In this document: one piece after another, positions 19,301 to 27,336 of the stretch
Numbering within the stretch: position 1 is the first letter of the stretch
Layout of the letters: the number at the start of each line of letters is the position of its first letter
Assembly (NCBI RefSeq): GCF_025136295.1
Contig: NZ_CP062788.1
Span: 2,807,588-2,871,587 of the forward strand
DNA length: 64,000 nucleotides
Reading direction: 5' to 3'
Origin: Aestuariispira ectoiniformans
GTDB lineage: Bacteria; Pseudomonadota; Alphaproteobacteria; UBA8366; Aestuariispiraceae
The notes under the pieces: generated by a model
What the model was told of the DNA's origin: nothing
What the model saw: the letters and a program-made list of their open reading frames with translations, nothing else
Database searches by the model: none
Program-made: the position numbers and the translations under genes

Positions 19301-19878
19301 TAGCGGAGGCTTTCCAGTTCATCGCCAAACAGGTCTAGACGGACAGGATTGTCACTACCCGCCGGGAAAATGTCGATAATCCCACCTCGTACAGCATATT
19401 CACCATGCTCCCGCACGGTGCCCGACCGATGATAGCCATTTTGCTGCAGGTAATTGAAAAGCTTCTTCTCTTCGAGAGATTTTCCCTTGGCTATCAGGAT
19501 AGACGCTTCGGCCAGACCGGATTTGGCCGGCATTCTTTGGAGCGCGGCGTTGGCGGTCACAACGACGATATCGAAGCGGTCCGGTTCTGCCGCCAACTGG
19601 CAGAGGGTCTTAAGCCTCTCTGCGATCACTTCAGGGTTGGGAGAAACGCGGTCATAAGGGAGGCAGTCCCACGCAGGCAACACGGCCACCCGGGCGTCAG
19701 GCGTCATGAATGAGAGCAATTGCTCTACTTGAGATGCATGCGAATCATCTCGTGCAATATAGATGCATGGCCTGTCAGTCTGCTGGGACGCCTGCGCCAA
19801 AAGCTGTACGTCATAACCGTCCGGGGCCGAGCTGATCTTGACCGCACCCGGTGCAAGAAGAAAACGTTTTAAGTCCAT
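16378..19878 (-). CDS. mfd: Transcription-repair coupling factor
   Basis: A 1166-residue SF2 translocase that removes stalled RNA polymerase and recruits UvrA. The UvrB-homology region fills the N-terminal third (YHRSGTVREHGEYAVRGGIIDIFP). The CarD/RNAP-interaction domain is LGDLVVHVDHGIGRYDGLE. The RecG-like motor has GDVGFGKTEVALRAAF, LLIVDEEQHFGV, LTLTATPIPRTLQMAL and QLRGRIGRS. The C-terminal TRCF domain lies near VKNLLQVVAIKQYCKRAGVEK. The length is normal and the gene looks intact. It is followed by sdhE four bases upstream in the same direction. Confidence 0.97.
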   Translation of the reverse strand: MDLKRFLLAPGAVKISSAPDGYDVQLLAQASQQTDRPCIYIARDDSHASQVEQLLSFMTPDARVAVLPAWDCLPYDRVSPNPEVIAERLKTLCQLAAEPDRFDIVVVTANAALQRMPAKSGLAEASILIAKGKSLEEKKLFNYLQQNGYHRSGTVREHGEYAVRGGIIDIFPAGSDNPVRLDLFGDELESLRYFDAVSQKTIGEAEELTLIPVSEVILDDDSIARFRKNYRDLFGAETRDDLLYEAVSEGRRYPGMEHWLPFFHEQVDTVFEYLPDSPVFLDGQIDDVVHARCEAVQDYFQARQQALDISQRRKGNIEDGSTVYKPIPPDTLFLTEEEWRNRLSMRPALQFTPYALPDDIGEIPVVDAGAKAAVDFTETRKKQDENVFEALKQRLEGHNNQRHLIVAYTEGSKDRLQTLMQEKGFGALPTLSDWSELEKLKPGQDAFAVMELDRGFETDNLVVYTEQDILGERLARAPKKRRRRGEEFISEISALELGDLVVHVDHGIGRYDGLETLTVDQAPHDCLRILYADDDRLYVPVENIETLSRFGSEESTAQLDKLGGVAWQARKAKIKERVKEIADKLLKIAAERALRKGEAVSPTEGAYDEFCARFRYIETDDQAKAILDVANDLSSGRPMDRLVCGDVGFGKTEVALRAAFIAAMNGMQVAVVVPTTLLARQHYKNFAERFNGLPINVAQLSRLVSGKEATATRKALADGQVDIVIGTHALLSKNIGFANLGLLIVDEEQHFGVTQKERLKALKSNVHVLTLTATPIPRTLQMALTGVRELSIIATPPVDRLAVRTFVLPYDPVVLREAIMREHYRGGQVYYVCPRVADLGRMRDKLYDLVPEIKIAMAHGQMAPSELEDIMNDFVDGKYDLLLSTNIVESGLDIPTANTMIIHRSDMFGLAQLYQLRGRIGRSKTRAYCYLTLPPGQIINEAAKKRLDVMQTLDNLGAGFTLASHDLDIRGAGNLLGDEQSGHIKEVGVELYQRMLEEAVAAARDDIHEEQEETWSPTINLGTAVLIPEPYVTDLSVRLNLYRRLSSLDTKKEIDSFAVELADRFGPLPQEVKNLLQVVAIKQYCKRAGVEKVDAGPKGAVVSFRNDGFANPVGLIGFMQQQLNTLKLRPDQKLVIMRPWENHEKRLIGVTKFMAKLAQIAGAATS

Positions 19879-19881
19879 GAC

Positions 19882-20154
19882 TTAGGCGTTTCCCTGGCGT
19901 TTTTCTGTGAAGGTAATCATGCACTGCAGCACCGGACCGTCTACCTCCTCAGGGATGCTGCGTTCCTTGCGCAACATGGCGTAGAATTCCTGGTCGGGAA
20001 CCGACAGCAGTCCCTCAAATTCGTTCAGTTCGTCTTCCGTCATGTCTCCCAGAAACTGGTCTGCAAAATCGCCAACCAGAATATCCAGTTCCTTGATGCC
20101 ACGATGGACAGCCCGGAATGCAAGCCGTTTCAAACGTTTTTCCCGATTGTCCAT
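19882..20154 (-). CDS. sdhE: FAD assembly factor SdhE
   Basis: A 90-residue member of the SdhE/YgfY (DUF339) family that helps attach FAD covalently to succinate dehydrogenase SdhA. The RGIKELDILVGDF segment contains the conserved RG(x)xE motif, followed by a helical LNEFEGLLSVPDQEFY. ATG 20154 has AGGAG eight bases upstream. The neighbouring order sdhE-mfd beside divergent recG is conserved in alphaproteobacteria. Confidence 0.92.
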   Translation of the reverse strand: MDNREKRLKRLAFRAVHRGIKELDILVGDFADQFLGDMTEDELNEFEGLLSVPDQEFYAMLRKERSIPEEVDGPVLQCMITFTEKRQGNA

Positions 20155-20267
20155 GTTTGCACTCCTGTTTCTCAATTGCAGTCACTTGTCACTTTAGGCA
20201 TGAAGTAGACGACTGTGTGGGGTATATAAATTTTTCGGCTCAAGACCAAGACAAACCTGGAACAGGA

Positions 20268-22352
20268 ATGCGTCCGGATAAACTTTTTCCATATTTTGCA
20301 GATGTTACGACGCTCCCCGGTGTCGGGACCAGAATTGGCGCATTGCTGGAAAAGCTGGCCGGGCGTCACGTCATTGACCTCCTGTGGCACCTGCCGCGGG
20401 AAATTGTCGACCGACGCTATCGGCCAACGGTCCGCATGGCGGAAAGCGGCCGTGTAGCAACACTGACCCTGCGTGTTGACAAACATCTTCCCTCCAGCGA
20501 CCGCAGGCGCCCTCACCGTGTTATCTGCAGCGATGAAAGCGGCGAGATTACATTAATCTTTTTCAAGGGCGATAAAGGCTACCTCAATCGTGTTCTGCCT
20601 GAGGGTGAACAGCGTTTGGTCAGCGGCCGCATAGAATATTACAACAGCACCCCTCAGATGCCGCATCCGGACTTCATTGAACCATTATCAAATGAAGAGG
20701 CTATTCCGGCGGTTGAACCGGTTTATCCGCTGACTGCCGGCCTGAGCGCAAAAGTCGTCTTCAAGGCCGTCCATGGCGCATTGGAGAAACTCGTTCCTCT
20801 CGAGGAATGGCTGGACCCTGCCTATCTTACAAAACACGACTGGCCCTCCTGGCAGGATGCAGTCCGGATTGCCCATCATCCCGAAGGTCCTGACGATTTG
20901 CTGCCCACCAGCAAGGCGCGTCAACGTCTCGCCTATGATGAATTGCTCGCCAACCAATTGGCCCTGGCCCTTATGCGCGAGCGCATCAAGAAGCAGGCCG
21001 GAAGGCGTTTTCAGGGAAATGGCACCCTCCGCCAGAAAGTTATTCAACAACTTCCGTTTGACCTGACTGGTTCACAGAAGGAAGCGTTGAAGGAAATTTA
21101 CGACGACATGGCGGCGGAACTGCGCATGCTCCGGTTGCTGCAGGGGGATGTCGGAAGCGGCAAGACCATCGTCGCCCTGCTTGCAATGCTGAATGCCGTT
21201 GAATGCGGTCAACAGGCCGCGTTGGTCGCACCGACGGAAATACTGGCGCGCCAGCATTACGATTCGATCCGTCCTCTGGCGCAGGCAGCGGGTATTCAGA
21301 TTGCGGTGCTGACCGGACGAAACAAAGGAAAGGCCCGCAAACAAACCCTGGAAGACCTTGCGAGCGGCCAGACCAATATTCTGATCGGCACCCATGCGCT
21401 ATTCCAGGATGATGTGATCTATCATGATCTGGGACTGGCCGTCATTGACGAGCAGCACCGCTTCGGCGTTCACCAGCGCCTGGCTATCAGCGCCAAGGGG
21501 AAAGGCGTTGATACATTGGTCATGACCGCAACACCCATCCCGCGAACCCTGACAATGACGGCTTATGGCGACCTGGATGTTTCTCGCCTTTATGACAAGC
21601 CACCGGGCCGCAAGCCGATCAAAACCGTCGTCATCAACAAGGATCGTATGGAAGAAGTAATCTCCGCCGTCGGCCGGAAGATCGCCGAAGGCAGCAAGGT
21701 TTACTGGGTCTGCCCCTTGGTTGAAGAATCCGAAAAGTCCGACTTTGCCGCCGCCGAAGAACGCTATGCGGACCTGTCCCGCCGCTTTGGCGAAACTCGC
21801 GTCGCCCTGGTGCACGGGCAGATGAAATCCACGGAGAAAGACGCGGCCATGACAGATTTTGTGGAAGGGTCAGCACAAATACTGGTGGCGACCACCGTCA
21901 TCGAGGTGGGGGTTAATGTTCCCGAAGCAAGTGTCATGGTCATCGAGCATGCGGAGAACTTCGGATTGGCGCAACTACATCAGTTGCGCGGACGGATCGG
22001 ACGCGGAAGCCTCGAATCCACTTGCATTCTGCTCCGTGCTCCACAGCTTTCGGAAACCGCGCGTGAACGCTTGAAAGTCATCTCCGAAACCGAAGACGGC
22101 TTTGTAATCGCAGAAAAGGATCTGGAGCTACGTGGCGCGGGCGAGGTTCTGGGAACCCGGCAAAGCGGCCTTCCTGATATGCGTCTGGCCGATATCGCCC
22201 ATCATGGCGAACTCATGAAGGCCGCCTATGATGACGCGCGTCTGGTGATCAATCGCGATCCACAGCTCGAAAGTGAACGGGGAAAGAACCTGCGCGTGCT
22301 GCTGTATCTCTTTGAACGTGATGCGGCCGTCGCCAATCTGCGATCGGGATAA
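20268..22352 (+). CDS. recG: ATP-dependent DNA helicase RecG
   Basis: A 694-residue branch-migrating helicase for stalled forks and Holliday junctions. The N-terminal wedge domain (LPGVGTRIGALLEKLAGRHV, VICSDESGEITLIFF) is followed by the motor: LLQGDVGSGKTIVALLA, VIDEQHRFGV with the DEQH box, MTATPIPRTL, VATTVIEVGVNVP and QLRGRIGRGS. ATG 20268 is chosen; the upstream extension of the frame overlaps sdhE and lacks homology. Its stop codon abuts the stop of the convergent DUF502 gene. Confidence 0.96.
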   Translation: MRPDKLFPYFADVTTLPGVGTRIGALLEKLAGRHVIDLLWHLPREIVDRRYRPTVRMAESGRVATLTLRVDKHLPSSDRRRPHRVICSDESGEITLIFFKGDKGYLNRVLPEGEQRLVSGRIEYYNSTPQMPHPDFIEPLSNEEAIPAVEPVYPLTAGLSAKVVFKAVHGALEKLVPLEEWLDPAYLTKHDWPSWQDAVRIAHHPEGPDDLLPTSKARQRLAYDELLANQLALALMRERIKKQAGRRFQGNGTLRQKVIQQLPFDLTGSQKEALKEIYDDMAAELRMLRLLQGDVGSGKTIVALLAMLNAVECGQQAALVAPTEILARQHYDSIRPLAQAAGIQIAVLTGRNKGKARKQTLEDLASGQTNILIGTHALFQDDVIYHDLGLAVIDEQHRFGVHQRLAISAKGKGVDTLVMTATPIPRTLTMTAYGDLDVSRLYDKPPGRKPIKTVVINKDRMEEVISAVGRKIAEGSKVYWVCPLVEESEKSDFAAAEERYADLSRRFGETRVALVHGQMKSTEKDAAMTDFVEGSAQILVATTVIEVGVNVPEASVMVIEHAENFGLAQLHQLRGRIGRGSLESTCILLRAPQLSETARERLKVISETEDGFVIAEKDLELRGAGEVLGTRQSGLPDMRLADIAHHGELMKAAYDDARLVINRDPQLESERGKNLRVLLYLFERDAAVANLRSG

Positions 22353-23096
22353 CTATTCGGGTTTATCCAGTTCCATTTGGGCCCGCAGCTTCTCCGCAAG
22401 GTCGCTGTTCTGGACTTTTCCATTATCGCCAGCTTTGTCCTCAGGGGTAACGATCCCCATGGAAATCAGCATCTTGATCGCTTCTTCCACCGGCATGTCC
22501 AATACAATCATGTCCTTACGCGGCACAAAAAGCAGAAAACCGGACGTCGGGTTCGGCGTGGTCGGGACATAGACATTGACCATATCCCCTTCCAACTGAC
22601 GCTTCACCTCCCCTTCCGTATTGCCTGTGACAAAGGCAAAGGCCCATACACCGCGCCGGGGGTATTCAACCAGGACGGCCTGACGGAAGGCTTCCGACTG
22701 CTGCTTTAGGATTGTTTCGAGGATCTGTTTACTGCCGGAATAGACGCTGCGCACGATTGGCATGCGTTGCAGGATGGATTCCCCTACCCTGATCAGGAAA
22801 CGCCCGACAAGTCCTGCGGTGAAGGCACCAATTAGGGTGATGACAACAACAAGAACCAACACGCCAAGTCCGGGCAAACCGATTTCTACGCCCAGGACCT
22901 CGCGAATATAGGTATCCGGGTTCAAATGACCCGGGATTAACGGAACGATCTGACTGTCTACAAGATCGATGAACCACATGGCCACAGCGACGGTAATGGC
23001 AATCGGCGCCGTTACCAGCACACCAGCCAGAAAATACCCGCGCAAGCGGGCGAAAATACCGATTCCTTGTCCGTGGCCGTCTTTTTCTGCGGTCAT
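22353..23096 (-). CDS. DUF502 family membrane protein
   Basis: A 247-residue DUF502 protein with two transmembrane helices, about residues 22-48 and 82-108. The family-typical cytoplasmic part follows: QRMPIVRSVYSGSKQILETI, then FVTGNTEGE, VYVPTTPNPTSGFLLFVP and a VEEAIKMLISMGIV end. The family's function is unknown. ATG 23096 has AAGG five bases upstream and is preferred to the longer frame at 23126. Confidence 0.88.
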   Translation of the reverse strand: MTAEKDGHGQGIGIFARLRGYFLAGVLVTAPIAITVAVAMWFIDLVDSQIVPLIPGHLNPDTYIREVLGVEIGLPGLGVLVLVVVITLIGAFTAGLVGRFLIRVGESILQRMPIVRSVYSGSKQILETILKQQSEAFRQAVLVEYPRRGVWAFAFVTGNTEGEVKRQLEGDMVNVYVPTTPNPTSGFLLFVPRKDMIVLDMPVEEAIKMLISMGIVTPEDKAGDNGKVQNSDLAEKLRAQMELDKPE

Positions 23097-23275
23097 GCTA
23101 ACCTTGCTGCCTTCTTGTCTAAACATACTGGGCCCGCCTCTATATAAGGCATGGCCGTGTCACCTGAAAGTCCCAGATGACGTTATCTTTCTGTTTCCCA
23201 ATAAATCTTTCTTTGCCGGGGGACACTATTTATTGTTTAAAATGCCGACTAATTCAAAAAATGGTTGGGGAAATC

Positions 23276-23977
23276 ATGACAGCAGCACCAGAACACAGCC
23301 TTGCTGGCATCCATTTGTTGCAGGGAGTGGATCGAGATACTGTAAGCGCGTTTGAAGAGCGGTGCGGCTGGCGAACCTATACCGCCAATGAGCAGATCAT
23401 CGACCGGCAAAGCGATTCCAGGGATGTGTTTTTTGTCACGCGCGGAAAGGCACGGGTCGTCAATTATTCCATGTCGGGTCGTGAAATTGCCTTCGATGAC
23501 ATTGCTGCCGGCGCCTTCTTTGGCGAACTGGCAGCCCTGGATGGCCAACCCCGATCAGCCAATGTCGTCACCCTGGAACCTACGACAGTAGCAACATTGT
23601 CCGACGTCGCCTTTCAGGAGTTGCTTTGCGACCATCCCGAAGTTGCCTTGGTTTTGATGCGACGGATGGCGCGCATTATCCGGACGTCCGTCGACCGCAT
23701 AATGGACCTCAGTACTTTGGGGGCAAATAACCGGGTTCAGGCGGAAATTTTGCGCCTCGCACGCCGGGAAAGCGGCGATGAAGGGAATTCAGCAACTATC
23801 AATCCGGTCCCTGTGCATAACGACCTGGCAAGCCGGGTCAGCACCACGCGTGAGACCGTCGCCCGCGTCTTCGGAGACCTCACCAAGAAGGGAATCCTGG
23901 AGCGTAAAGGCAATAAACTCATAGTTACGGATGTAGGCCGATTACAAGGTATGGTAGAGCAGTTTCGCGGCGACTGA
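23276..23977 (+). CDS. Crp/Fnr family transcriptional regulator
   Basis: A 233-residue regulator. The cyclic-nucleotide-binding-like domain covers about residues 15-130, with GAFFGELAALDGQPRSANV as the phosphate-binding cassette (Arg and Ser present, so cAMP-type binding is possible). A long dimer helix (LMRRMARIIRTSVDRIMDL) leads to a winged HTH with HNDLASRVSTTRETVARVF and KKGILERKGNKLIV. There are no Fnr cysteines. ATG 23276 follows GGGGAA. Its targets are unknown. Confidence 0.88.
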   Translation: MTAAPEHSLAGIHLLQGVDRDTVSAFEERCGWRTYTANEQIIDRQSDSRDVFFVTRGKARVVNYSMSGREIAFDDIAAGAFFGELAALDGQPRSANVVTLEPTTVATLSDVAFQELLCDHPEVALVLMRRMARIIRTSVDRIMDLSTLGANNRVQAEILRLARRESGDEGNSATINPVPVHNDLASRVSTTRETVARVFGDLTKKGILERKGNKLIVTDVGRLQGMVEQFRGD

Positions 23978-24157
23978 CACGACGTTTAAAGCCACCTAAC
24001 ACACGGAAATCTTAGCATTTTTGCGGGTTTCGCGATCCCTCTAAGATCACCGGATATAAAACTGCATTTTTTTTGAAAAATAGGATTGACCAGGCGGCTC
24101 TTCATCCCTATGTTCCGCCGCAGCCGAGGGGGACACACCCAAGGCGGACCCCACGAG

Positions 24158-24233
24158 GGGCGCGTAGCTCAGTTGGTAGAGCATCTGACTTTTAATCAGA
24201 CGGTCACAGGTTCGAATCCTGTCGCGCTCACCA
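24158..24233 (+). tRNA. tRNA-Lys (anticodon UUU)
   Basis: GGGCGCG pairs with CGCGCTC in the acceptor stem, the D-arm is AGCTCAGTTGGTAGAGC, the anticodon loop is CTTTTAA in a TCTGA/TCAGA stem, the T-arm is CAGGTTCGAATCCTG, and ACCA is encoded. The length is 76. Confidence 0.97.
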
Positions 24234-24265
24234 TTTTAAGTCCTGATTACAGTGACTTGCAGGAA

Positions 24266-24293
24266 CCCCTGATCATAACGATCAGGGGTTTTT
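24266..24293 (+). terminator. Rho-independent terminator after tRNA-Lys
   Basis: CCCCTGAT pairs with ATCAGGGG around a short loop, followed by TTTTT. It lies 33 bases downstream of tRNA-Lys. Confidence 0.85.
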
Positions 24294-24841
24294 CGCATCC
24301 GAGGTACCTGTCAGGTACAAAACGATCGGGCGTCAATTTAAATATGGAGAATTGGCGTTGAATGGACGTTTGATGCAAAAGTCAGTCAGCATTGTCATAC
24401 AAAGCGTTGCCTGTCTCGACAGGCCATCCTACTCCAGAATCAAACGATGAATTGAAACCACTCGGGCAAAGCAGCTGTAGGGCGATTATACAGATTCGTC
24501 ACGTAGCACAGAAACCCAAGAGCGACCCGGCGATCCCGTGACTAAAGCTGAAACGGTCCAATGACCTTCTCTCGGAATTTGGGCCATTTCCTCGGTTAGG
24601 AGGATAGTGTTTATAATGCGACAAGCCTTCTCAGGTTAGCAAAAGGAGTCAGATCGGCCGGCGACTGGGATCCCGTTATGGAGCCCTTCTCATTCATTGA
24701 CGACCGGAAAGTCTTCCATAAGGCTTTTGAAGCTCTCCTTCGGGTCAATGGTTGCGGGGGCCTGCAGCCATCTTTACCGAACAACATCATATACCTCGTA
24801 TAAGTGTAGAAAGTCGAACGGTAGGCAATTCACTCAGGGGT
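24294..24841. other. Gene-poor stretch between tRNA-Lys terminator and secretion cluster
   Basis: I find no convincing gene in these 548 bases. The stretch holds TGGTTGCGGGGGCCTGC near 24750, which recurs at 38107 at the left edge of the toxin island. It begins like the reverse complement of the 3' end of initiator tRNA-Met genes. A short frame ending near 24803 (with FIDDRKVFHKAFEALLRVNG) could be the remnant of a lost gene but is not assignable. Confidence 0.5.
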
Positions 24842-25933
24842 CTAGAAGCTCTGCACCATCATAAACTTGGCCAGTGACGTTGTGGCGGGAGCACCAACCG
24901 GCGGGTTGCTTCGATAACGCAGGTCATAGGACAACCTGGCGGACAGGTTGCTCACGATTTTCATATCGAGAACGGACAGATTGCTCGCCTCCTGCTCGTT
25001 GTCGATTTCTGCGTTGCCGTCAGTCACAATATCCACTTCGCCCTTGGCCAGGTACAGGCTTGTTTCATTGGTAAAACTCGCACTGTCCGAGATATTCCAC
25101 TCCAACCCCATCGCCACACGCGCCAGGATTTCATCATTCACATCTTGTGTGGCGGTCACCTTGCTATGTCGAACAGACGGGCCGCCCTCAACATTCAATT
25201 TGAAAACCGGTGTATCAAAAACCTTATAGCCCAGACCACCGCCTTCCGTGACCTGATAGTCAAATCCGCTGAACCGATCATTCTCATATTCTCCCAGCCC
25301 AAACAGGTAGATGCTGTCGGAAAGCTGGCGTTGCGTCTTCGCATCCAACACCAGCCGATGGGTGTCGGTAACACCATTGGTCCTGCCATAATCAAGACTT
25401 CCCGATAGGCGGTGTTCCCACAAATCACCTGCATATTTGACTTTAGCACTAACTGTTACCGTCGAGGCATTTGTGGCCGCCTGACGGTAACTGCCGCCAA
25501 CGGCCACCTCTCCAGACCAGTATTGCGGTTCTGCTTCTGCAATTTCGTCCTGAACCCCCGGATGGTCGCCACTTTCCTCCTGCACGACTTCGTCTGCCAC
25601 CGCTGTAATGCGATCAGCAAGATCAGGAAATGTCTCCCGCGCAGCTTTTAATACGATGTCAACATGCGCAGGCGCCAATTTGTAGAGATCCCGGATGATC
25701 TCTGTCGTATCATCTGATTTCCGAGCAATGGCAGCGATAACGATAGCCTGAACAGCAACCATGTCACGACGCCTAACAGCGTCCAACAACGCCGTCTCCT
25801 CCGCAGCCGCCAGTCCAGCCTCCGTATCACCGGCACGAACGCGCCCTGCGCCCAATAGCATTCCCAGACAAACAAGCATTATAAAACCAGACAGGCGACA
25901 GCACCTGTATGCGCTGCCCTCACCTATATTCAT
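24842..25933 (-). CDS. DUF481/YdiY-like outer-membrane beta-barrel protein
   Basis: A 363-residue exported protein. The signal peptide ends near GRVRAG. A helical segment (about 45-125) precedes alternating amphipathic strands (YWSGEVAVGGSYRQAATNA, YLFGLGEYENDRFSGFDYQ, FKLNVEGGPSVRHSK), and the chain ends with Phe, as outer-membrane barrels do. The barrel resembles DUF481, salt-induced outer-membrane proteins. It is the last gene of a cluster with a type I secretion transporter, where a TolC-like protein would be expected. The start is uncertain: ATG 25933 gives a normal signal peptide; GTG 25966 overlaps the HlyD stop. Confidence 0.7.
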   Translation of the reverse strand: MNIGEGSAYRCCRLSGFIMLVCLGMLLGAGRVRAGDTEAGLAAAEETALLDAVRRRDMVAVQAIVIAAIARKSDDTTEIIRDLYKLAPAHVDIVLKAARETFPDLADRITAVADEVVQEESGDHPGVQDEIAEAEPQYWSGEVAVGGSYRQAATNASTVTVSAKVKYAGDLWEHRLSGSLDYGRTNGVTDTHRLVLDAKTQRQLSDSIYLFGLGEYENDRFSGFDYQVTEGGGLGYKVFDTPVFKLNVEGGPSVRHSKVTATQDVNDEILARVAMGLEWNISDSASFTNETSLYLAKGEVDIVTDGNAEIDNEQEASNLSVLDMKIVSNLSARLSYDLRYRSNPPVGAPATTSLAKFMMVQSF

Positions 25934-25962
25934 GACGTCACTCTCAATCGCGTTTAGGTCAT

Positions 25963-27336
25963 TCACTCCTCTCTCAACGCACGCTCAAACACCTGCCCGA
26001 CAGGTGTCAGGATATAGTCCAGCAATGTGCGCTTTCCGGTCACGACCATGACATCAGCCGGCATCCCCGGATAAAGGGACAGGTCACCAGCCGCAGCCAA
26101 TGACTCCGGATCAAGTGTGATCCTGGCCGTGTAATAGGATGCAGGCTCCGAAGACGTATCTCGACGTCTTTCCTCTCCTCCGACACCGGGGGATTGCTCC
26201 CCCTGGACGCGGTCAGCCGAAACATAGAAAACCTCGCCGTCAATTGGCGGTGTCGTCCGGCGGTCATAAGCACTCAGCCTCACTTCAGCCGGAAGCCCCG
26301 GATGAACAGAATCGATATCCTGCGGTTTTATGCGGGTTTCCACGATCAGTTTGTCACTTTCCGGCACAATCTCCATCAGAGTTTGCCCTGGAGAGATTAC
26401 AGCCCCTTCCGTGTGGACCTGAAGACCGACGACCACGCCCGGCGCCGGTGCGCGGATATCCACCCTTGTCAGGACATCTTCCGTTGCGAGCATCTTTTCC
26501 TTGGTTTCAGCAACCAGTTGCTGTGCCTTGCGCAAGGATGTCGACACCTCTTCCATACGCTCGTTCCGAATGCCCTCAATCTGCATCTTTGTCTCGCCGA
26601 TTTTCTGCCCGGCACGAGCGATTCCAGCTTTGGCACTTCCCTTTTTCCCGCGGATTGCGGCCTGTCTTCTCTGCAGTTCCCGTAGCCGCCTTTTGGGGAC
26701 AAGCCCTTTGGCATATAGTTTTTCCAATCCCGCAACCTCATCCGAGATCAGCTCGGACTGATTGTCGTAGGATTTGATCTCCGCCTTCAGACCACTGATT
26801 TCTTCATTAAGCTGTTTGATCTTTTGCTCAAGAACGGAAATGGAGCCTTTCATCGAAACCTGGCGCGCCTCAAAAATCCCGCGTTGTTCCTCAACAACGC
26901 GTTGCAAAGGCGCCTGATCCAACTCCGCCCTCACATTAGGTGGCAACTCAAACTTGTCCTTGCCATCACGCTCCGCCTTCAGACGCAGCATTTCGGCCAA
27001 TGCGGCGAAATAGCGCTCTCGGACCAGATTCAGGCTGGCTTTGGATCTCGTATCATCCAGCCGGATCAGCAGATCCCCCGCCTTCACCTCACTGCCATTC
27101 TCAACTGCTATTTTTCTGACAATGCCACCTTCCAAATGCTGGATGGCTTTGCGATATCCGTATACGGAGACATGACCGCGAGAGACGGCTGCGCTGGACA
27201 AGGGGGCAAGCGCCGACCATAGAAAGAATCCAACGACGCCAACCAGAATGATAGCCCCTCCCGCAAGTAACGTGCGACGGGCGGATTTGGTCGGGGTAGG
27301 GTCAACCGTTTTGAAATTATATGTAACCAAAGACAT
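25963..27336 (-). CDS. HlyD/PrtE-family type I secretion adaptor
   Basis: A 457-residue periplasmic adaptor. One transmembrane helix lies near residues 22-42 (LLAGGAIILVGVVGFFLW). A lipoyl half-motif (GGIVRKIAVENGSEVKAGDLL) and a long coiled-coil hairpin (about 100-290) follow. The second half-motif has IRAPAPGVVVGLQVHTEGAVI, and the C-terminal HlyD signature region contains VETRIKPQDIDSVHPG. It bridges the ABC transporter and an outer-membrane pore. ATG 27336 overlaps the stop of the ABC gene (TGATG). Confidence 0.92.
   Translation of the reverse strand: MSLVTYNFKTVDPTPTKSARRTLLAGGAIILVGVVGFFLWSALAPLSSAAVSRGHVSVYGYRKAIQHLEGGIVRKIAVENGSEVKAGDLLIRLDDTRSKASLNLVRERYFAALAEMLRLKAERDGKDKFELPPNVRAELDQAPLQRVVEEQRGIFEARQVSMKGSISVLEQKIKQLNEEISGLKAEIKSYDNQSELISDEVAGLEKLYAKGLVPKRRLRELQRRQAAIRGKKGSAKAGIARAGQKIGETKMQIEGIRNERMEEVSTSLRKAQQLVAETKEKMLATEDVLTRVDIRAPAPGVVVGLQVHTEGAVISPGQTLMEIVPESDKLIVETRIKPQDIDSVHPGLPAEVRLSAYDRRTTPPIDGEVFYVSADRVQGEQSPGVGGEERRRDTSSEPASYYTARITLDPESLAAAGDLSLYPGMPADVMVVTGKRTLLDYILTPVGQVFERALREE

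Noticed and set aside
20118-20267. 50-residue N-terminal extension of RecG
   Set aside because: It overlaps sdhE and its promoter side, lacks helicase-family similarity, and a better start exists at 20268.
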